DNA of 30,315 nucleotides from a virus. A program made the position numbers and the translations under genes. The notes beneath the pieces are model-generated. The model was not told the DNA's origin and did no database searches. It was given only the letters and a program-made list of their open reading frames with translations. The DNA is taken from the IMG/VR virus record IMGVR_UViG_3300033571_025255, positions 1 through 30,315 of that record. The stretch is one strand, 5' to 3'. This document shows, one piece after another, positions 15,919 to 25,043 of this stretch; the stretch's first letter is position 1, and every line of letters starts with the position of its first letter.

Positions 15919-18342
15919 CTATGCACTACAACCAAAACAGTCGAAAGGTGAGTCTTCAGGCTTGCTTGTTGGCGTATTAGTAAATACCGGTTGAGAAATA
16001 GTTCTCTGAGGTTCTATTGTTGAAATATCAACACCAAGATGTTTAGCCCCAGTAGAAACAGCTTTTGTCCTTACATAATAACATAGTGTTTTAAGTCCTT
16101 TTTCCCAAGCGTAAAAATGAGAAGTCGTAATTTTTGAAAGAGTTGGAGCTGCCAGGTATATATTCATAGATTGTGATTGATCTATAAATGGGGCTCTATC
16201 TGCGGCCATCTCTATTAAAGATTTTTGCGAAATCTCCCAAATTGTTTTATATTTTTGAATATAATGTTCAATAAGCTCAATTTTCTTGTTATATTCAGGA
16301 TCATTATTATCTAAGTACTTGTTAAAGTTTATATTTTGTATCGAACCGTCATTAAAAATAATTTCATTCTTAAGTTGCTCGCACCAGATGCCTATCGATT
16401 CAAAATCATCAATTAGGTATTTGTTAACAATCAAAATTTCGCCACCAACAACTCTTCTGTTAAACAGAGCGGAGTGAGCAGGTTCTGTCATCTCATAAGA
16501 ACCTGTTATCTTTGCTGAAGAGGCTACTGGCATTTGAGCCGTAAACAAACTATTTGAAACGCCATATTTCTTAACATCATCTTTTAGTGATTTCCAGTCA
16601 TATCTAGGTAAATCACCATCTGTCAATCCCCACATATCGAATTGAAAAATTCCGCTTTGCATTGGAGATCCTTCAAAATAATCATATGGCTTACGTCCTT
16701 CTTTACAAAGTCTGTTACTTTCTTTTATTGCTGAGTAGTATATCGTCTCAAAGATATCTCTATTAAGTTTCCTAGCCTCTTCTGAAGTAAAAACATAATC
16801 CAACTTAAAAAACACATCAGCAAGGCCTTGAGTACCAATACCAATTGCTCTTTGGCTTAAGCCACCTTTAAGACCTTTCTTTGTTGAGTAGTGATTTATG
16901 TCAATTACTTTATTCAATGATCTTACTATTTTGGCAACTTCAATTTCAAGTTTTTTAAAATTAAACTCACCATTTTCAACAAAATTCTTCAAAACAATTG
17001 AAGATAGTGTACAGATCGCTGTTGTTTCCTCATCCGTATATTGATATATCTCATTACAAAGATTTGATTGTTTAATAACACCAATATTCTTATGGTTTGT
17101 CTTTCTATTCGCGTTATCTTTAGAGCAAAGATATGGGACACCAGTTTCTATCTGAGAATCCAAAATCTTAACCCAGACATCTTTAGCCTTAACTTTTTTA
17201 CCAAGACCTAACTTAACAGCTTTGTTATAAATTTCTTCGTATTCATCACCATAAGCCTCTTGTAGAGGTTTTAACCCTGCTTTAATTATATCATTTGGGC
17301 AAAACAAATACCAATCAGTATTATCTTTAACAGCCCTCATAAAATTATCAGGTATCCACAATGCTGTAAATATATCCCTAGCCCTAAGCTCTTCAGAACC
17401 TGTATTTTTCTTGATATCCAACAAATCAAAAATATCCTTATGCCAAGGTTCAAGATAAATTGCGGCACTTCCAGGCCTTCTACCTTGTTGGTTAAAAAAC
17501 CTAAGTCCTTCATTTACTATTTTCAAATACTTCAATAAACCACCAGCAAATCCTCCTGTCGTAGATATTTTACTATCTTTACTGCGTATGTTAGACATAT
17601 TTAATCCAATACCAGCAGCATCTGAAGAATAGTTGCATATATCATTAAATGTATTTAACAATCCACTCCTAGAATCGCCATCACAATAATGTAGCACACA
17701 TGAGGCTAATTGTGGGTCAATACACCCTGATTTCAACATTATCGGAGTTGCTTTTGAGACAAGCTGACTAGTTAAAGAGTGATAATAATCAACAGCCTCT
17801 TCAAACGAATCTGTACACCATAAAGCTACTCGCATATACATATGTTGGGGTCGTTCAACATTAATAACTTTATCATCACATTCAATCTTAAGAAGATACA
17901 TCTCAGTTAGAGCTTTCCACCCAAAATAGTCAAAATTATTATCATTTTCATGATTGATCACAGCATCAATCTTTTCCGCCCCATACTCATTAATAATATT
18001 GATTAAGTTTTCAGAAATAACGCCATATTCACGCAATAAAAGCATCGTGTCTGTAAAACTATTAGATGTTTCTTTATAATATGAAGATATTGAAATATTC
18101 GCAGCAAGCCTTGAATAATCGTAATGTGTACCCGTATATGATGCAGAAATTTCTGCAATCAATTTATCAAGATCTTTTGTGGTAATAAATCCTTCAGTTG
18201 GTACTGATGTTATAACTTTGATGAATATTTCATCTGAGTTTACTTTAAGTTTTTTTGCAGCATTTTTAATCCTAGCATAGATTTTTTGGGGATTAAAAGC
18301 AACATTCTCACCGTTTCTTTTTGTTATTGTTAATGATGGCAT
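15919..18342 (-). CDS. nrdA: Ribonucleoside-diphosphate reductase, class Ia large subunit
   Basis: An 807-aa catalytic subunit that reduces ribonucleoside diphosphates to deoxy forms together with NrdB, the next gene upstream. Residues about 3-90 form an ATP-cone (TKRNGE...KIYARIKNA). Catalytic residues are all visible: C215 and C444 as the redox pair, N427-x-C429-x-E431 in the NLCNEI motif, radical-path Y755-Y756, and the C-terminal swinging pair C802/C805 (CFGCSA). Spacing is that of the eukaryote-type large subunit (human C218, N427, C429, E431, C444), not of E. coli NrdA, where C439 to C462 is longer. The gene lies 13 bases after nrdB and is followed by a strong terminator. It appears intact, with no intron or split. 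Confidence 0.96.
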   Translation of the reverse strand: MPSLTITKRNGENVAFNPQKIYARIKNAAKKLKVNSDEIFIKVITSVPTEGFITTKDLDKLIAEISASYTGTHYDYSRLAANISISSYYKETSNSFTDTMLLLREYGVISENLINIINEYGAEKIDAVINHENDNNFDYFGWKALTEMYLLKIECDDKVINVERPQHMYMRVALWCTDSFEEAVDYYHSLTSQLVSKATPIMLKSGCIDPQLASCVLHYCDGDSRSGLLNTFNDICNYSSDAAGIGLNMSNIRSKDSKISTTGGFAGGLLKYLKIVNEGLRFFNQQGRRPGSAAIYLEPWHKDIFDLLDIKKNTGSEELRARDIFTALWIPDNFMRAVKDNTDWYLFCPNDIIKAGLKPLQEAYGDEYEEIYNKAVKLGLGKKVKAKDVWVKILDSQIETGVPYLCSKDNANRKTNHKNIGVIKQSNLCNEIYQYTDEETTAICTLSSIVLKNFVENGEFNFKKLEIEVAKIVRSLNKVIDINHYSTKKGLKGGLSQRAIGIGTQGLADVFFKLDYVFTSEEARKLNRDIFETIYYSAIKESNRLCKEGRKPYDYFEGSPMQSGIFQFDMWGLTDGDLPRYDWKSLKDDVKKYGVSNSLFTAQMPVASSAKITGSYEMTEPAHSALFNRRVVGGEILIVNKYLIDDFESIGIWCEQLKNEIIFNDGSIQNINFNKYLDNNDPEYNKKIELIEHYIQKYKTIWEISQKSLIEMAADRAPFIDQSQSMNIYLAAPTLSKITTSHFYAWEKGLKTLCYYVRTKAVSTGAKHLGVDISTIEPQRTISQPVFTNTPTSKPEDSPFDCFGCSA

Positions 18343-18355
18343 ATTTTTTTTTTAT

Positions 18356-19306
18356 TTAAAAATCGTCAATAAATGTTATTTCTTCATTCAATTTTGCTTT
18401 TTGATATTCAACAACTCTTTTTTCAAAGAAATTTCCTTTAGTCTCAATAGCAATTTGTTCCATGAATTTAAATGGCTGCTCAACATTAAATACTTTACTA
18501 CAATTCATTTTAACAAGCAATCCATCCACAACAAATTCAAGATACTGTTTCATCAAATTTTGGTTCATACCGATCAATGAAACCGGGAGAGACTCTGTAA
18601 TGAATTCTTTTTCAATTTCAAGAGCTGAAAGAAGAATTTCTTTAATTCTCTCTTCGCTGACTTTATTTTCCAAATGATTATTAAGCAAATGAATTGCAAA
18701 GTCGCAATGAAGATTCTCATCTTTAAAAATAAGAGTATTTGCTAAGCACAAACCTGGCATTATACCTCTAGATTTAAGCCAAAAGATTGAGCAAAAAGAT
18801 CCTGAGAAAAATATACCTTCAACGGCTGCAAAAGCAACCAACCTTTCTTGGAAAGAAGAATTCTTAATCCAATTAAGTGCCCAATTAGCTTTTTTCTGAA
18901 CAGCTGGCAAATTATCTATTGCTGTAAAGCAAATATTTTTTTCTTCTTTATTGGTAATATACGTATCAATCAACAAAGAATACATAAGGCTATGAATATT
19001 TTCCATCATAAGTTGAAAACCATAGAAAAATTTAGCTTCAGGATATTGCACTTCTCGACAAAAATTCTCAGCCAAGTTTTCATTTACGATACCATCTGAT
19101 GCCGCAAAGAAAGAAAGTACGTTTTTCAAAAAATATCGTTCATTATCTGTTAGTTTTTCCCAATCACGCATATCCTCGGAAAGGTCAACTTCTTCAGCTC
19201 GCCAAAAAGCGGCTTCATGTGTCTTATAAAAATCCCAAATATCGTTATGTTCGATAGGGAATATAACAAATCTATTTGGATTCTCTACTAAAATTTTTTC
19301 TTCCAT
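18356..19306 (-). CDS. nrdB: Ribonucleoside-diphosphate reductase, class Ia small subunit
   Basis: A 316-aa radical-generating subunit of class Ia reductase. The di-iron ligands and radical site are all present: D71 ([10 protein letters not shown]), E102 and H105 ([10 protein letters not shown]), radical tyrosine Y109, E163 ([11 protein letters not shown]), E197 and H200 (DENLHCDFA). The sequence follows the eukaryote-type R2 closely ([41 protein letters not shown]). It ends in an acidic hydrophobic tail (ITFIDDF) that would dock into NrdA. It begins five bases after the helicase stop and lies before nrdA, so the subunits should be co-expressed. The ATG at 19306 has no Shine-Dalgarno. Confidence 0.96.
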   Translation of the reverse strand: MEEKILVENPNRFVIFPIEHNDIWDFYKTHEAAFWRAEEVDLSEDMRDWEKLTDNERYFLKNVLSFFAASDGIVNENLAENFCREVQYPEAKFFYGFQLMMENIHSLMYSLLIDTYITNKEEKNICFTAIDNLPAVQKKANWALNWIKNSSFQERLVAFAAVEGIFFSGSFCSIFWLKSRGIMPGLCLANTLIFKDENLHCDFAIHLLNNHLENKVSEERIKEILLSALEIEKEFITESLPVSLIGMNQNLMKQYLEFVVDGLLVKMNCSKVFNVEQPFKFMEQIAIETKGNFFEKRVVEYQKAKLNEEITFIDDF

Positions 19307-19311
19307 GTTTA

Positions 19312-20691
19312 TTAATTTTGAGTGTTTTTTTCTTTTCTTTTGTTAATAATTTCCATAACTCGTTCTCTTTGAGCTTTTTCTTTTTGTTCCTCAAACCCTA
19401 GGAATGTTACTGAAGATTCTGTATCAATGACAAGCATTTCATTATCAAATCTACAATTTTCAAATATAACTCCGTCAGTACCAATTCTAGATTTAGTGAC
19501 AGCAATTGTTGCCAAACCAGCCTCTTTTTGCTGAAGTGTCTTTGCTACTGAAATGATTACGTGTCCAACTTGCGCTTTTTTAATAGAACCCCCCATTTGA
19601 TCTGTTGTAACAACTTCTGATGAGATTGAAGATCTATTACCTTGCGTAGCTGTCCACCCCACAATATTTAACTCATGACACATTGCCTCAAATCCTCGAA
19701 TAACTGATCCCTCACTTTTCCATTCATCTCCCAAATTTTTATCCGGAACAACACAATCGATATAGTCTAATAGGATCATATCTATTTTATTTCCCTCAGC
19801 AATCATTTTTCTAACTTGATTCTTAATCTGAAGCATTGTTACTGTATCAGATGGTAATTTTTTCAGAATCAATTTATTTTGCATCTTTTCTTTAATACCT
19901 ACCACAATATCCATAACTTCTTGCTTTCTATCTGAAAGGTCATCTGGTGAAATACCGGTCCACAAGGTAAAATGTTTTCTCTGAATAATCTTAGGGTTAT
20001 CTTCAAAAAAGATTTGAAGAACATTATATCCCAAATTATAAGCGTGGTTTCCAATTTTAGTTAAGAAGGTTGACTTACCAACACCTGTAGGTGCTAGTAT
20101 TACCCCGATCTCACCTTTTGCCAAACCTCCCTTTAGTAGTTTATCTAGTCCAGGAATACCCATAGATACTGGATGCCTGAAATCATCATTAAGTACTTCA
20201 TCAAGATTGTAAAAAACATCCTCAGATCCACGATCAATCTCACCAACCCTCAAAGCTTTAATAATAAGTTCCTCAACTTTATCATAGTTCTCAAATTCAC
20301 CTGAGTCGATAATTTTCTGAGCCCTAACGATAGCTTTTTGCATCTCCTGTTGTTTACAAAACTTAAGAGACTTTTCCTTAACAAAATTACTACCTTCTAA
20401 AGTAATCTCACTAATTTTTGTGATAGTATCAACTATCATTCTACTGAATAATTCACTCTCAACTTCTGACTTTGTTACCTGCACCAGAGTATCAAAAGAT
20501 GGGCTAGATTCATACTTTGAATAGTATTCTTTAATCATTTGCATAATGATTTTGAAATACTTATTTTCAAAGTAATTAACATCGATAACATCTATTATTG
20601 ATCTGGCAAAGTCCTTATCAATAACAATTTGATTTAGCAATTGAAGTTGAAAATTCTCTCCTAAATAATTAAAATTTTTGTCTGAACCCAT
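19312..20691 (-). CDS. gp41: Replicative DNA helicase, gp41/DnaB family
   Basis: A 459-aa hexameric 5'-3' helicase that unwinds the replication fork. The N-terminal half (1-150) is helical, like the DnaB/gp41 collar. The RecA-like C-terminal domain holds Walker A at 200-208 (APTGVGKST), an acidic DxxP-type element after it (FFEDNP, 228-233), Walker B at about 305-312 (MILLDYID), and a sensing Gln at 350 (TATQGNRSS). T4 gp41 is 475 aa, so length fits. The highly charged C-terminus ([19 protein letters not shown]) is typical of a flexible tail. It starts after a 28-base gap carrying a TATTTAT element and is followed closely by nrdB. No gp61-type primase is in this window, so it is presumably elsewhere. 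Confidence 0.93.
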   Translation of the reverse strand: MGSDKNFNYLGENFQLQLLNQIVIDKDFARSIIDVIDVNYFENKYFKIIMQMIKEYYSKYESSPSFDTLVQVTKSEVESELFSRMIVDTITKISEITLEGSNFVKEKSLKFCKQQEMQKAIVRAQKIIDSGEFENYDKVEELIIKALRVGEIDRGSEDVFYNLDEVLNDDFRHPVSMGIPGLDKLLKGGLAKGEIGVILAPTGVGKSTFLTKIGNHAYNLGYNVLQIFFEDNPKIIQRKHFTLWTGISPDDLSDRKQEVMDIVVGIKEKMQNKLILKKLPSDTVTMLQIKNQVRKMIAEGNKIDMILLDYIDCVVPDKNLGDEWKSEGSVIRGFEAMCHELNIVGWTATQGNRSSISSEVVTTDQMGGSIKKAQVGHVIISVAKTLQQKEAGLATIAVTKSRIGTDGVIFENCRFDNEMLVIDTESSVTFLGFEEQKEKAQRERVMEIINKRKEKNTQN

Positions 20692-20712
20692 GTAGGTTTG
20701 TGTTTAGCTTTG

Positions 20713-20719
20713 ATAAATA
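20713..20719 (-). promoter_or_regulatory. TATTTAT element before the helicase gene
   Basis: TATTTAT on the minus strand, 21 bases before the helicase ATG, in a 28-base gap. It shares TATTTATCA with the gp25 element. Candidate promoter element by recurrence only. Confidence 0.35.
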
Positions 20720-21175
20720 TTAGACTTTCAAATTATAACCAAGGTAATCATATTCAAGTGATTCAGAATTTGAAAATATGTTTGTCATGCCTGACAAAAT
20801 ATTCTTCAATAGCGGCCTCAAGTCAACAGTATAACGTACCTTAGGAGGATAGAGTTTAGCATTAAATTGTCTGTGTGTGATGATCCTATCATCAACCTTT
20901 AAATAAAGGTTAAAGTTTTCATCATCATTAGTCATTGATGTGTTCAAAATTTCAGGGTCATCAATAATTTGGTCAGAGTTTTCAAGCAAATACTCAGTAG
21001 TCTTATTTTTCAATGAAACCTGGATCCCCTCAATGACTCTATTAATGTATTCGTATAGGTCATATGAATTTCTAGCATCGCTGTTATAATTCTTGACATT
21101 GAAGAATCTTTGTACAATGATTTTATCATTCAATGTAAGCAAAAATTCCATTCTAGCATTGTCTTGTTCTTTCAT
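20720..21175 (-). CDS. Hypothetical protein with an internal duplication
   Basis: A 151-aa protein I do not recognise. It consists of two similar units, residues about 10-53 and 87-130. Both run as a hydrophobic strand (FLLTLNDKIIVQR; LYLKVDDRIITHR), then FN-x-K-x-Y, then a Y/V-D-L motif and a helix of about 15 residues (YEYINRVIEGIQ; RPLLKNILSGMT). A fused homodimer or a two-site binding protein is plausible. It sits between RNase H and the helicase, one base after the RNase H... gene's neighbour in transcription order, and so belongs to the replication block, possibly as an accessory factor. No catalytic motif or zinc site is visible. ATG at 21175; no Shine-Dalgarno. Confidence 0.7.
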   Translation of the reverse strand: MKEQDNARMEFLLTLNDKIIVQRFFNVKNYNSDARNSYDLYEYINRVIEGIQVSLKNKTTEYLLENSDQIIDDPEILNTSMTNDDENFNLYLKVDDRIITHRQFNAKLYPPKVRYTVDLRPLLKNILSGMTNIFSNSESLEYDYLGYNLKV

Positions 21176-21176
21176 A

Positions 21177-22181
21177 TTATTTTTTTTTGTTTTTAAATTT
21201 TTCTTTTCTTGAAATTTTCATAAATGGTTTGAAAAAATAAACCCAAGCATTATCTGTTTTGGGTAGGAGCTTAAAAATACCATCCTCAACCATCATCTTC
21301 ATAAGATTTTTATAATCTCGCCCATCTGGGTCTAGATCCTCCTTATAATGGTCTTCAACGATTAATTTGACCTCATCACTAATAATAGGATTATCTAGGT
21401 CTATAATCTTCTCATTTATCACATAAAACTCATCCCCGTAAATTCCTGTTTTAGTCTTGCCAGTTAAGATATTTGCTAAAACCTTTCTAGATTTATTTTC
21501 TTCAAACAATTTTTCAGTTTTTTCTAAAATATCTGAAACTGAAACCTTTTTATCAAATAATTCCGGGAAAAATTTTAAAAGAGTTTCGGGGCCTAGACAA
21601 TATATTCCGTCAATATTGTCTGAATTGTCGCCACACAGTATTTTGTAAGGTTTAACATTATAGTTTGGTATCTCTAAAGTTTTAATTTTAACTTTATCAC
21701 CATACTTATAATATTTTTTCAATATTGGTGAATAAATAGTAGTTTGTTCTGAGCACAATTGTTGAAGATCGTTATCTGCTGATAAAATTACTTTGGTCTC
21801 ATCTTTAGATATTTGACAATAATATGCAATTAAATCATCAGCTTCACAATTTTCTAAAATTATTTGTCTAATAAAAACTTCCTCAAGATATTTTTTAATC
21901 CTGTTACATTGTTTATAAAAGGATTGTTCTTCTTCGTCAGTCTTGGACTTGCCTCGGTTTGTTTTATAATTAGCATATATCTTTCTACGGTTTAACCAGC
22001 TTTCCTCACCATCCCAAAAAACAACAACTTTATCAAAATTGTTTTCTTCAATTAACAATCTTATTGTACTCAAAAAATACCAAATAGCACCTATATGCTC
22101 ACCATTATGAAAATAGGTTTTCACACCATGAAAACCTATTTTCGCTAAATTATTACCGTCTACTAATAAAGTTTTATTCAT
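21177..22181 (-). CDS. rnh: RNase H / FEN-like 5'-3' exonuclease (T4 Rnh type)
   Basis: A 334-aa PIN/FEN-family nuclease, like T4 RNase H (305 aa), which removes RNA primers and flaps from lagging strands. The acidic metal-site residues are in the expected order: D8 (LLVDGNN), D57 (FWDGEES) with the adjacent basic arch residues (NRRKIYANYK), E113, D115 and D116 (CEADDLIAYY), D136 and D138 (SADNDLQQL), and D185 and D188 (GDNSDNIDGI, the helix-hairpin-helix region). I chose ATG at 22181; the frame has a GTG one codon earlier. ATG overlaps the stop of the methyltransferase gene by one base (TGATG), so the two are coupled. The C-terminus is very basic. Assignment is firm. Confidence 0.92.
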   Translation of the reverse strand: MNKTLLVDGNNLAKIGFHGVKTYFHNGEHIGAIWYFLSTIRLLIEENNFDKVVVFWDGEESWLNRRKIYANYKTNRGKSKTDEEEQSFYKQCNRIKKYLEEVFIRQIILENCEADDLIAYYCQISKDETKVILSADNDLQQLCSEQTTIYSPILKKYYKYGDKVKIKTLEIPNYNVKPYKILCGDNSDNIDGIYCLGPETLLKFFPELFDKKVSVSDILEKTEKLFEENKSRKVLANILTGKTKTGIYGDEFYVINEKIIDLDNPIISDEVKLIVEDHYKEDLDPDGRDYKNLMKMMVEDGIFKLLPKTDNAWVYFFKPFMKISRKEKFKNKKK

Positions 22182-23098
22182 CACAAATATGCATATATTA
22201 AACCAGCATCTGAAATGTCTGCCAAATTATCAAATTTGTACCCTAGTTTTTTAAGTTTTTCCTGGATAAAAATACCAATTATTTTTTTATGGTATTCTAC
22301 CACTATTTTTTTACATTTTAATAGGTTGTCATCAGTAATTGTAGTAAAAAGATCTAATTCACATCCTTCACAATCAACTTTTAAATAATCAATTGTAGTT
22401 AATTGATAATCACTAATTAATTTATTGATAGTTGTAGTGAAAACCTTTACTGTGTTTTCGCTTTCATTTGAAAGCGTACCTAAGATTGAATTTACTGCAG
22501 AAGATTCTGAAATTGAAAAATCTGCAACGCCTTCACAATCATAGATACCACAGTTTATAAGTTCAACATTTGGTAATCCACTAATATTGTCTTTTAAGCA
22601 GTCAAACACAGGTTTATATGGTTCTACCGATATAACTCTTTTAGCACCTTTTTCAACAGCATATTGCGTAAACATTCCATAGTTAGCTCCAATATCAACA
22701 ACAACGTCTCCAGGTAAAACTTTCACATTTTCACTATCATATAATTCAAGAACTTTTACTTCGATAAAGGTAAAGTACGGAGAATCACTATCTAGTGTTT
22801 TTAATTTAAAATCATGACCTAAAAAAGTATAAGGTATAACTTTATCAAACAAGATAAAATTAAAGTCACCAATATCACCATCAAAAACTAATCTAGTATT
22901 ACTAACATGTTTAACCATGCTAATCGGTAATCCAATATAATACTCTACATTTTCATGTAATTCAAATGTTGTGGCATACAAATTAAGGTTTGTTGTTAAA
23001 TCAATCCAACGGCATTTGCTTGTTACATTAGGCCCTTGATATTTAAAATATACAACACAGCCTAACTCATTTTTATCTAATTTTATTATTTCTATCAT
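22181..23098 (-). CDS. FkbM-family SAM-dependent methyltransferase
   Basis: A 305-aa protein. The C-terminal two thirds form a class I SAM methyltransferase of FkbM type: motif I at 135-141 (DIGANYG), the ribose-binding acid E159 after a strand (VISVEP), and the FkbM signature near 238-247 (YLKVDCEGCE), followed by VVEYH. FkbM enzymes typically O-methylate sugars or small-molecule hydroxyls. Residues 1-95 form a separate strand-rich segment of unknown role that may select the substrate. Its gene is coupled to RNase H by a one-base overlap and lies seven bases after uvsX, which is an unusual place for it. The substrate (host glycan, phage glycan, modified DNA or other) cannot be read from sequence. 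Confidence 0.85.
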   Translation of the reverse strand: MIEIIKLDKNELGCVVYFKYQGPNVTSKCRWIDLTTNLNLYATTFELHENVEYYIGLPISMVKHVSNTRLVFDGDIGDFNFILFDKVIPYTFLGHDFKLKTLDSDSPYFTFIEVKVLELYDSENVKVLPGDVVVDIGANYGMFTQYAVEKGAKRVISVEPYKPVFDCLKDNISGLPNVELINCGIYDCEGVADFSISESSAVNSILGTLSNESENTVKVFTTTINKLISDYQLTTIDYLKVDCEGCELDLFTTITDDNLLKCKKIVVEYHKKIIGIFIQEKLKKLGYKFDNLADISDAGLIYAYL

Positions 23099-23105
23099 TT
23101 TGCGA

Positions 23106-24104
23106 TTACATTATATCTTCTAGCATTTCATATGTTTTATCTTCATTAAATTCAATATCACCATTACCACTCAAAATTTCATTCCAATATTGTGAGAATT
23201 CTTTTTTGTAATTGTTAAGTGCTTCTGCAGTATCTTCAATATACCCTTGAGGTACTACAATTATTTTACCATCCTTAAACCCTAAACCATTAACATGGTT
23301 TTTTATAACAGAAATTTTAGTCCTAATAGCATATGCCACAGTTCTACCATTTTTTGTAGCTGTAATGTGATTAATACCGCTCTTCTTTTGGTTTCCAAAG
23401 AGGAACACTAATGATGATGCCAACCAAGCAGCTTCACCACCTTTAGCCTTAATTTCAGGTTGGCCCATAGGGTTATCTGGAAGCATTACCCAGGGTTGAT
23501 TAACAATAATCATACTATTATAGTATGGGTAATCTTCTTTTTTAGTTCTAGTTATCCTAGCATGAATTCCCATCCCAAGTTTGTCTGATAAAACTGAGGC
23601 GTTGTGTTGTTTACCTCCCTTACCTTCATAGGTCATCTTACAAGGTACTGAACCAATACTATCCCAAAGAAAAAGTAAAGAAAACGGAAGGTCACCTTTT
23701 TCTTGTGCATCAATTAGATCATTAATAAAGTCAGTAATCTGCTCAATATATTCAAAGCTATCATTAAAAATAAAATGGCCGTCCCACTCTCCATTAGCAT
23801 TTTTTTCAGCTTTTAAACCAAGTTGGACCGCATGTTCCCAATTCCATTTTCGTTCTGTAATTATAAAAACAGGTAGATGCCCTTTATTCTGAGCATCAAC
23901 AGCTGCCAATATCATTGCAGTTGTTTTAGATGTATTAGTATGCCCCAAAAACATATTTATGCCACCCATAACAGGCCCTGGCAAACCACAAGCATTATGA
24001 AATGCTTCTCCACAGTAATAATAATCTACCGCTTTATATTTAGTCGCTGACGAATATTTATTTTTAATATCAGCTATAGTTATTTCTTTTTTCTTTAACG
24101 CCAT
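23106..24104 (-). CDS. uvsX: UvsX/RecA-like recombinase
   Basis: A 332-aa RecA-fold strand-exchange ATPase, the phage counterpart of RecA used in recombination-dependent replication and repair. Walker A is at 54-62 (GHTNTSKTT), where the Gly normally before Lys is Ser; T4 UvsX also deviates there. A Walker B-like strand ends at D148 (LLFLWDSIG). The DNA-binding L2-like region around 219-227 (KAKGGEAAW) resembles the GGNAL segment of RecA, and the C-terminus is acidic. Length is a little shorter than T4 UvsX (391 aa), mainly at the C-terminal end. It follows gp32 across a 66-base gap with a strong hairpin and precedes the methyltransferase by seven bases. Confidence 0.9.
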   Translation of the reverse strand: MALKKKEITIADIKNKYSSATKYKAVDYYYCGEAFHNACGLPGPVMGGINMFLGHTNTSKTTAMILAAVDAQNKGHLPVFIITERKWNWEHAVQLGLKAEKNANGEWDGHFIFNDSFEYIEQITDFINDLIDAQEKGDLPFSLLFLWDSIGSVPCKMTYEGKGGKQHNASVLSDKLGMGIHARITRTKKEDYPYYNSMIIVNQPWVMLPDNPMGQPEIKAKGGEAAWLASSLVFLFGNQKKSGINHITATKNGRTVAYAIRTKISVIKNHVNGLGFKDGKIIVVPQGYIEDTAEALNNYKKEFSQYWNEILSGNGDIEFNEDKTYEMLEDIM

Positions 24105-24133
24105 AGTTTGTTTTATTTTAAGTTAAAAATAAT

Positions 24134-24157
24134 ATGGGGTGAACATTGTCACCCCAT
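24134..24157. terminator. Hairpin between gp32 and uvsX
   Basis: A 9-bp perfect stem (ATGGGGTGA at 24134-24142, TCACCCCAT at 24149-24157) with a 6-base loop. Nine T residues follow on the plus strand, while the minus-strand flank (ATTATTTTT) is weaker. It starts just after the gp32 stop. On the minus transcript it could be a partial terminator that raises gp32 over uvsX, or an RNA-stability hairpin. No plus-strand gene needs a terminator here. Confidence 0.6.
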
Positions 24158-24170
24158 TTTTTTTTCACAA

Positions 24171-25010
24171 TTAAAATGGGAAATCATCATCAGGATCAAA
24201 ATCAGCTTGCCTATCTGACATACCACTAGATTTTCCGCCCATAACAATGTCATCGGCTGAATCCCCATAAACATATTTGTTTAATTCTGAGTCCCAACGA
24301 GGTTTTTCTCCCTTAGCTACAGCTTCAAGATATTCTTCCGGCTTTTTAGAATAAACATCTTTCCATGTGAGTTCATCGTCAAGCCATTCTTTAGCAATAC
24401 TTTCATCGTCAGAAAGTTTGCTTTGATCGTCAAACATAATTGCTTGAATGAATGTATAATCTTTGTTTTTAGAAGTCTTACCTTTAGCAAGTTCAATAAT
24501 CAGGTCTCTACCTGTAAATGGATCTGTAATATCACCCTTTGCTTTGAAAATTGGAATAATTTTGTCAAGAGGACCCTCACCTTTATAGTTATGTTTAAAC
24601 CTCCAAAACTTAACACCGTCTTCTGGATGATCCCTATCAATAACTTTTATTACATAAAATTTTCGAGATTTATATTCCTTTGCAAGCTCTTTATCTGAAG
24701 CTTTTCCGGTGGCAGTGAGATCGTCATATACCTCATTAAGTGGTGAACGCTCATTATCATTTTTACCCGGATCATAGAGCTTTACATATTTACCATCTTG
24801 AAGAATTTCGTGAAACCACGCTTCAACAAATGGCGACTTACCATCTTTAGATGGGAGAATTCTAATTCGTTTTTGGGCCGAACTTTTACCCTCAGGCAAA
24901 ATCGCTGTGAAGTATTTCTTCATACGATCTTCCCTACTCATTTTAAATGATGATGTTGACTGTTTTGAATCTTCGTACTGTTGCAGGACTGAATCTAGAA
25001 TTGAACTCAT
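24171..25010 (-). CDS. gp32: gp32-like single-stranded-DNA-binding protein
   Basis: A 279-aa protein of the gp32 family, which coats single-stranded DNA and coordinates helicase, polymerase and UvsX. The N-terminal basic segment (SREDRMKKYFTAILPEG) and the core (IRILPSKDGKSPFVEAWFHEI) match the family, as does KFWRFKHNYKG. The zinc site of T4 gp32 (His plus three Cys) is degenerate: H67 is present, but the protein contains no cysteine at all, with KLYDPGKNDNERSPL in the place of the Cys motif. The C-terminus (residues 269-279) ends in FDPDDDFPF, which resembles the acidic tip of bacterial SSB, unlike T4 gp32. It has its own strong promoter candidate, and a hairpin follows it. The family call is good. 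Confidence 0.88.
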   Translation of the reverse strand: MSSILDSVLQQYEDSKQSTSSFKMSREDRMKKYFTAILPEGKSSAQKRIRILPSKDGKSPFVEAWFHEILQDGKYVKLYDPGKNDNERSPLNEVYDDLTATGKASDKELAKEYKSRKFYVIKVIDRDHPEDGVKFWRFKHNYKGEGPLDKIIPIFKAKGDITDPFTGRDLIIELAKGKTSKNKDYTFIQAIMFDDQSKLSDDESIAKEWLDDELTWKDVYSKKPEEYLEAVAKGEKPRWDSELNKYVYGDSADDIVMGGKSSGMSDRQADFDPDDDFPF

Positions 25011-25043
25011 ATTTACTTTTTAGTTTAGGTTAAATTATACTCA

